From Syntrophomonas sp. UBA5288 (GTDB lineage Bacteria > Bacillota > Syntrophomonadia > Syntrophomonadales > Syntrophomonadaceae): a stretch of DNA of 9,460 nucleotides. The position numbers were made by a program, and so were the translations under genes. Position 1 is the stretch's first letter, and each line of letters begins with the position of its first letter. The stretch spans positions 1-9,460 of the forward strand of contig DHSK01000027.1 of NCBI GenBank assembly GCA_002408445.1, given 5' to 3'. Under the pieces are notes generated by a model. The model was not told the origin of the DNA and did no database searches. It was given only the letters and a program-made list of their open reading frames with translations. Shown in pieces: positions 7,201-9,460 of this stretch.

Positions 7201-8047
7201 TATAACCTATAACCGGCGCGGACCGGCCAGATCCAAGCTGACAGTGGTTAGACCCAGAGTATTTATCCCCGTATTTCCCGGCACCAACTGTGAATATGAT
7301 ACAAAAAAACGGTTTGAGGCAGCAGGAGCCGAAACCGATGTTTTCGTTATACAAAATCTTACCCCGGCGGCGATAGAAGAATCCATCCAAGTCATGGCCG
7401 CCAAAATCAGGGAATCTCAGATAATCATGCTTCCCGGCGGCTTCAGTGCCGGTGATGAACCTGAAGGCTCGGGCAAATTTATCGCCGCCGTCTTCCGTAA
7501 CCCCCGCATCCGGGATGAGGTGATGGAGCTCCTGAAAAACCGGGATGGTTTGATGCTAGGTATTTGCAACGGTTTTCAGGCCCTGATCAAGCTGGGTCTG
7601 GTTCCCTACGGTGAAATCCGCGATATCGACGAAAGCCAGCCCACCCTGACCTATAACCGGATTGGCCGCCATCAGTCAATGATGGTGAAAACCAGGATAT
7701 GTTCCGTTTTGTCCCCCTGGTGGGCCCGGGTGGAGGTCGGAGATATTCATCAAATCGCCATATCTCATGGGGAAGGACGCTTTGTGGCCCGTGAGGAAGA
7801 TATCAAACAGATGATGGCCAACGGCCAAATTGCCACTCAATATGTAGATAATGATGGACAGCCCTCTTACGATATCCGCTTTAACCCCAATGGATCCGAT
7901 TACGCCATAGAGGCGATTACCAGTCCGGACGGCAGGATATTGGGCAAAATGGGACACTCCGAAAGAATCGGCCAAAATCTGTATATCAATATCCCCGATA
8001 AAAAAGACCAGCAACTGTTTGAAGCCGGCGTGAATTACTTTAAATAA
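4259..8047 (+). CDS. purL: Phosphoribosylformylglycinamidine synthase, single-chain (FGAM synthase)
   Basis: This cytoplasmic enzyme (EC 6.3.5.3) converts formylglycinamide ribonucleotide, ATP and glutamine to FGAM in de novo purine synthesis. At 1262 residues it carries all parts on one chain, unlike the PurS-PurQ-PurL complex of Bacillus, and fits the clostridial long-PurL clade. A PurS-like N-terminal region and linker (about 1-215) lead to YWSDHCRH (223-230). The first synthase half holds NETHNHPTE (325-333), GGRTGRDGCGGATG (451-464), NDFGAGGVS (509-517) and SESQERM (549-555). The second half holds PAIGGKDSM (782-790) and GGGGIAEA (869-876). The C-terminal class I glutaminase starts near 1000: PVFPGTNCEYD (1004-1014), LPGGFSAGDEPEG (1058-1070), nucleophile Cys1103 in GICNG, and GHSER supplying His1233 and Glu1235. 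Every key motif is present, so it should be active. It has its own promoter and terminator, and no other pur gene is next to it. Confidence 0.97.
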   Translation: MNHTVKRILVEKKPGYDVEAQHLYHDLKENLGIFQLKRVRIINRYDISGISDQAYQQAGKTIFSEPNMDLVYDEKFELEPGLKYFAMEYLPGQYDQRADSAAQCIQILTQGEPPAIVSAKLILLYGDLSERDFQTIKDYCINSVDSREATLDKPSSLEMETMIPEDVAILDGFIHLEEKELASCQEELGLVMSFEDLKFCQAYFRDQEKRNPTLTEIKVIDTYWSDHCRHTTFATSIDQVSIDSNGLGRPIQEAYATYLKDRGFVYGAEERDVCLMDIAVLGMKKLRKEGKLPDLDLSDEINACSIVVEADIDGKKEDWLVMFKNETHNHPTEIEPFGGAATCLGGAIRDPLSGRAYVYQAMRVTGSGDPRVNISETLPGKLPQRKITTTAAAGFSSYGNQIGLATGQVAEVYDDGFIAKRMEVGAVIGAAPKSNVVRETPAPGDVVILLGGRTGRDGCGGATGSSVEHTEESIFTCGSEVQKGNPPTERKIQRLFRNPQASRLIKRCNDFGAGGVSVAIGELTDGLVIQLDAVPKKYEGLDGTELAISESQERMAVVIARDKADFFKELAAAENLEAVEVAEVTSDRRLKMLWRGNTIVDLARDFLDTNGVKQHTEVSVQNPDAENNYFTNKTARLSSDLKEAWLHNLHDLNVCSQRGLVERFDSSIGAGTVLMPFGGKYQATPAVGMAAKLPLESGDTTTGTLMAYGYNAQMAKWSPFHGALYAVIEAVSKIVAMGGNYQTIRLSLQEYFEKLGADRSKWGKPFAALLGAYQAQMKLGIPAIGGKDSMSGTFMDLNVPPTLVAFAVDPIDVRKVISPEFKKTDSQVVYIPLVRYANELPDFDRLGAAYRRITELIHAGQILAAYPVGGGGIAEAISKMAFGNRIGFSLADQGLTPGELNTLLFAPNYGSLVVEMPLDMDIERALASVPYRILGKTQAQEAIEIGGITISLQEAQDAWETPLEKVFPTKTDEIELARPQAITYNRRGPARSKLTVVRPRVFIPVFPGTNCEYDTKKRFEAAGAETDVFVIQNLTPAAIEESIQVMAAKIRESQIIMLPGGFSAGDEPEGSGKFIAAVFRNPRIRDEVMELLKNRDGLMLGICNGFQALIKLGLVPYGEIRDIDESQPTLTYNRIGRHQSMMVKTRICSVLSPWWARVEVGDIHQIAISHGEGRFVAREEDIKQMMANGQIATQYVDNDGQPSYDIRFNPNGSDYAIEAITSPDGRILGKMGHSERIGQNLYINIPDKKDQQLFEAGVNYFK

Positions 8048-8092
8048 AGACGGCATTAATTTCTACACCGAGGTTAAATTACTGTAATAAGA

Positions 8093-8130
8093 AGGTCGGA
8101 ACCTATAATTTAGATTCCGACCTCATTTTT
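8093..8130 (+). terminator. Intrinsic terminator of purL
   Basis: A perfect 9-bp stem, AGGTCGGAA (8093-8101) with TTCCGACCT (8115-8123), encloses a 13-nt loop and is followed by CATTTTT. It lies 46 bp after the purL stop. On the minus strand the same stem is followed by TCTTATT, so it may also weakly end transcription from the gene at 8209. Confidence 0.85.
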
Positions 8131-8208
8131 ATATATCGCAACCGCAGCAATCCCAAAACGGTTAGAAGGCCACCGAGCTGGGAAATCTTAACAAGGTACA
8201 TTCGTAGA

Positions 8209-8931
8209 CTAATCAGCATTACTAATAAGTTCTTGCAATACTGGCTTTATTTTATCCGCAACCAATTGCCGGCTATAAAATGTCTGTGATTTCAAACCGA
8301 ATAACTCGCTTCTTCCGTGGATCATAGGATACAAGAATTCGCCTTTATCACTAGCCACATACAGATAATCTGAATGTAGGGGCAAGACGCGGAAATGGAT
8401 AAAGGTGTTTATATTATTTATATCGTTATTGCCAACCAGCTTGATAATCTGTTCCGGTTGTGATGCTATCCCAATCGAATCTCTGGTATTATGACTGCCC
8501 ATTTCCCCTATCTGCCATTTATTTTCATAGAATTCAACTGTAAAGCTGTCAATTGGCTGGCCCTTATATAAAACAGGTACTTCCCAAAAATAATCGGCTT
8601 TTTCAAGCAAATCAGCAATAGGCTTATCAGCCATAAAAGCCTGAATAAAGTCCCTGCCAGGCACATAAACCTTATAAGGCACTCCGAAAGTGAGGTCGTT
8701 TTCACTGGCATTCAGATCTTTAAACGCATTACGGTGATTAATAAAGATTTGTTTGGTACGAGATTGATTGGCATTCATGGCCTCCAGGACAAGGTCCTGC
8801 TCCTGAGCCTTATCGAATTGTTGATGTTCAATAGCATCTATGGCATCTGTTGGTGTGCCCTGTGCCAAAACCGACAGAGAACTCCCCAATATAAACGCAA
8901 CCGTTATTATGAGAGCAATTAGCTTCTTCAT
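8209..8931 (-). CDS. Exported protein of unknown function
   Basis: This 240-residue protein starts with a typical Sec signal peptide: MKK, a hydrophobic core (residues 4-19) and a likely cleavage after SVLA at residue 23. The mature part starts QGTPTDAID. An ATG nine codons upstream (8958) also opens the frame, but the AAGGAGG ribosome-binding site lies inside that extension, so the start at 8931 is preferred. The mature protein is soluble and mixed in character. It contains TFGVPYKVYVPGRDFIQAF, EVPVLYKGQPIDSFTVEFYE and LLPLHSDYLYVASDKGEFLY-like aromatic stretches, consistent with an alpha/beta extracellular domain, but no family I recognise. There is no lipobox, sortase signal or further membrane segment. 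It follows the ASCH gene on the same strand after 67 bp and may share its transcript. It is AT-rich compared with purL. Confidence 0.75.
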   Translation of the reverse strand: MKKLIALIITVAFILGSSLSVLAQGTPTDAIDAIEHQQFDKAQEQDLVLEAMNANQSRTKQIFINHRNAFKDLNASENDLTFGVPYKVYVPGRDFIQAFMADKPIADLLEKADYFWEVPVLYKGQPIDSFTVEFYENKWQIGEMGSHNTRDSIGIASQPEQIIKLVGNNDINNINTFIHFRVLPLHSDYLYVASDKGEFLYPMIHGRSELFGLKSQTFYSRQLVADKIKPVLQELISNAD

Positions 8932-8942
8932 TATGAAGCAAA

Positions 8943-8949
8943 CCTCCTT
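8943..8949 (-). promoter_or_regulatory. Ribosome-binding site that fixes the start of the exported protein
   Basis: AAGGAGG on the minus strand lies 11 nt before the ATG at 8931, slightly long but strong. The ATG at 8958 lies upstream of this site and has no good site of its own, and using it would put nine extra residues before the signal peptide. Confidence 0.75.
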
Positions 8950-8998
8950 AATAACCATTTAAAAGGTAAGGACTCATTCGAAGATAATACTTAAATTC

Positions 8999-9394
8999 TC
9001 AATAAATTGTATCCTCGTTTTGTATATAAACAAATGATTGAGGCGCCGTGCTAATTCCATAACAGGATAGATCTTTTGGAGGATCATACCGTTTTACATC
9101 CTCCAGCTTGAAAGCAAAAGCTCTTAGCTTCCCTTCGTAATATTTTTCAAAAAAGTACTTATCAATTCCTGCTTTTTTCTTTGTTTTTTCCCATATTGCC
9201 TCCGGAGTATCCTCTAAAACAGTTTCTACCTTTGCTTCGCCAACTACTTGCATTACGGGGGCTGTTGAATAAATTATTATTTTTTCAACAGTCTCTTTGC
9301 ATCTGACTTTTCTAAATTCATATTCTTTGCTTCCATTAAATATATTCTCTACATGTTCGGAATTGAGAGTTTTGCATAATTCTAAAAACCCCAT
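8999..9394 (-). CDS. ASCH/PUA-like domain protein (COG4933-like)
   Basis: This 131-residue cytoplasmic protein matches what I recall of the ASCH/PUA-like family. HVENIFNGSKEYEFRK (residues 14-29) is the conserved first strand-helix region, IIIYSTAPVMQVVGEAKV (about 39-56) the central strands, and YDPPKDLSCYGISTAPQSF (about 103-121) the C-terminal signature. ASCH domains have a beta-barrel fold related to PUA and are thought to bind RNA or modified nucleotides; the family is annotated as predicted transcriptional regulators, with little direct evidence. The length is normal for a stand-alone domain, with no added HTH. The start at 9394 lacks a clear ribosome-binding site, and the first 12 residues (MGFLELCKTLNS) are less conserved than usual. 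The dispersed repeat lies only 27 bp upstream, so the 5' end may have been altered. Confidence 0.8.
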   Translation of the reverse strand: MGFLELCKTLNSEHVENIFNGSKEYEFRKVRCKETVEKIIIYSTAPVMQVVGEAKVETVLEDTPEAIWEKTKKKAGIDKYFFEKYYEGKLRAFAFKLEDVKRYDPPKDLSCYGISTAPQSFVYIQNEDTIY

Positions 9395-9421
9395 TTGTCA
9401 TTGCTATGAATAAAGGGTTTT

Positions 9422-9453
9422 ATGTCATCCTGAGGCGAAGCCGAAGGATCTTT
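9422..9453 (-). repeat. Dispersed REP-like palindromic repeat, right copy
   Basis: Read on the minus strand this 32-bp element is AAAGATCCTTCGGC followed by TTCGCCTCAGGATGACAT. It matches the copy at 400-430 except for one added C, and is in the opposite orientation. It lies just upstream of the ASCH gene start. Confidence 0.75.
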
Positions 9454-9460
9454 CCATCTC

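Noticed and set aside
1..9460. CRISPR array, tRNA, rRNA, prophage or insertion-sequence transposase
   Set aside because: No regularly spaced repeats, tRNA cloverleaf, rRNA-like segment or transposase-like protein was seen on either strand.

Overview
The window looks like chromosomal DNA of a Gram-positive, probably clostridial bacterium. The evidence is purine-rich Shine-Dalgarno sequences, sigma-A-type promoters, a TTG start, a DUF2975/YozG-like HTH/DUF4173 gene trio and a single-chain FGAM synthase of the type found in Clostridia. No rRNA, tRNA or marker gene allows a genus call. Codon use and base composition are uneven. The purL gene and the trio are fairly GC-rich, while the two secreted-protein genes, the ASCH gene and the intergenic DNA are clearly more AT-rich. 

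Layout. Positions 1-493 hold at most a doubtful partial ORF on the minus strand, some small hairpins and one copy of a dispersed palindromic repeat. Positions 494-2794 carry a tight three-gene minus-strand operon: a four-helix DUF2975 membrane protein, a 69-residue Cro/CI-type regulator and a 531-residue polytopic DUF4173/DUF4153-type membrane protein. It is read from a good sigma-A promoter whose -35 box lies inside a perfect inverted repeat, a likely operator. Positions 2870-3316 are a long non-coding stretch with a 68-bp near-perfect palindrome, then a GC-rich structured segment with two mutually exclusive stems. That segment lies just ahead of a secreted 273-residue protein gene (3317-4138) of unknown function and looks like a cis-acting RNA leader. 

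Positions 4259-8047 encode a full-length 1262-residue phosphoribosylformylglycinamidine synthase (purL) with its own promoter and a strong terminator, apart from any other purine gene. Positions 8209-9394 hold two minus-strand genes, an exported protein of unknown family and an ASCH/PUA-like domain protein. A second copy of the dispersed repeat, inverted relative to the first, closes the window. 

The genes do not form one pathway. purL is housekeeping (purine synthesis step 4), the trio is a self-regulated membrane module of unknown role, and the rest is accessory. The best candidates for something undescribed are the structured leader at about 3141-3275 with its secreted product, the palindrome beside it, and the operator over the trio promoter.
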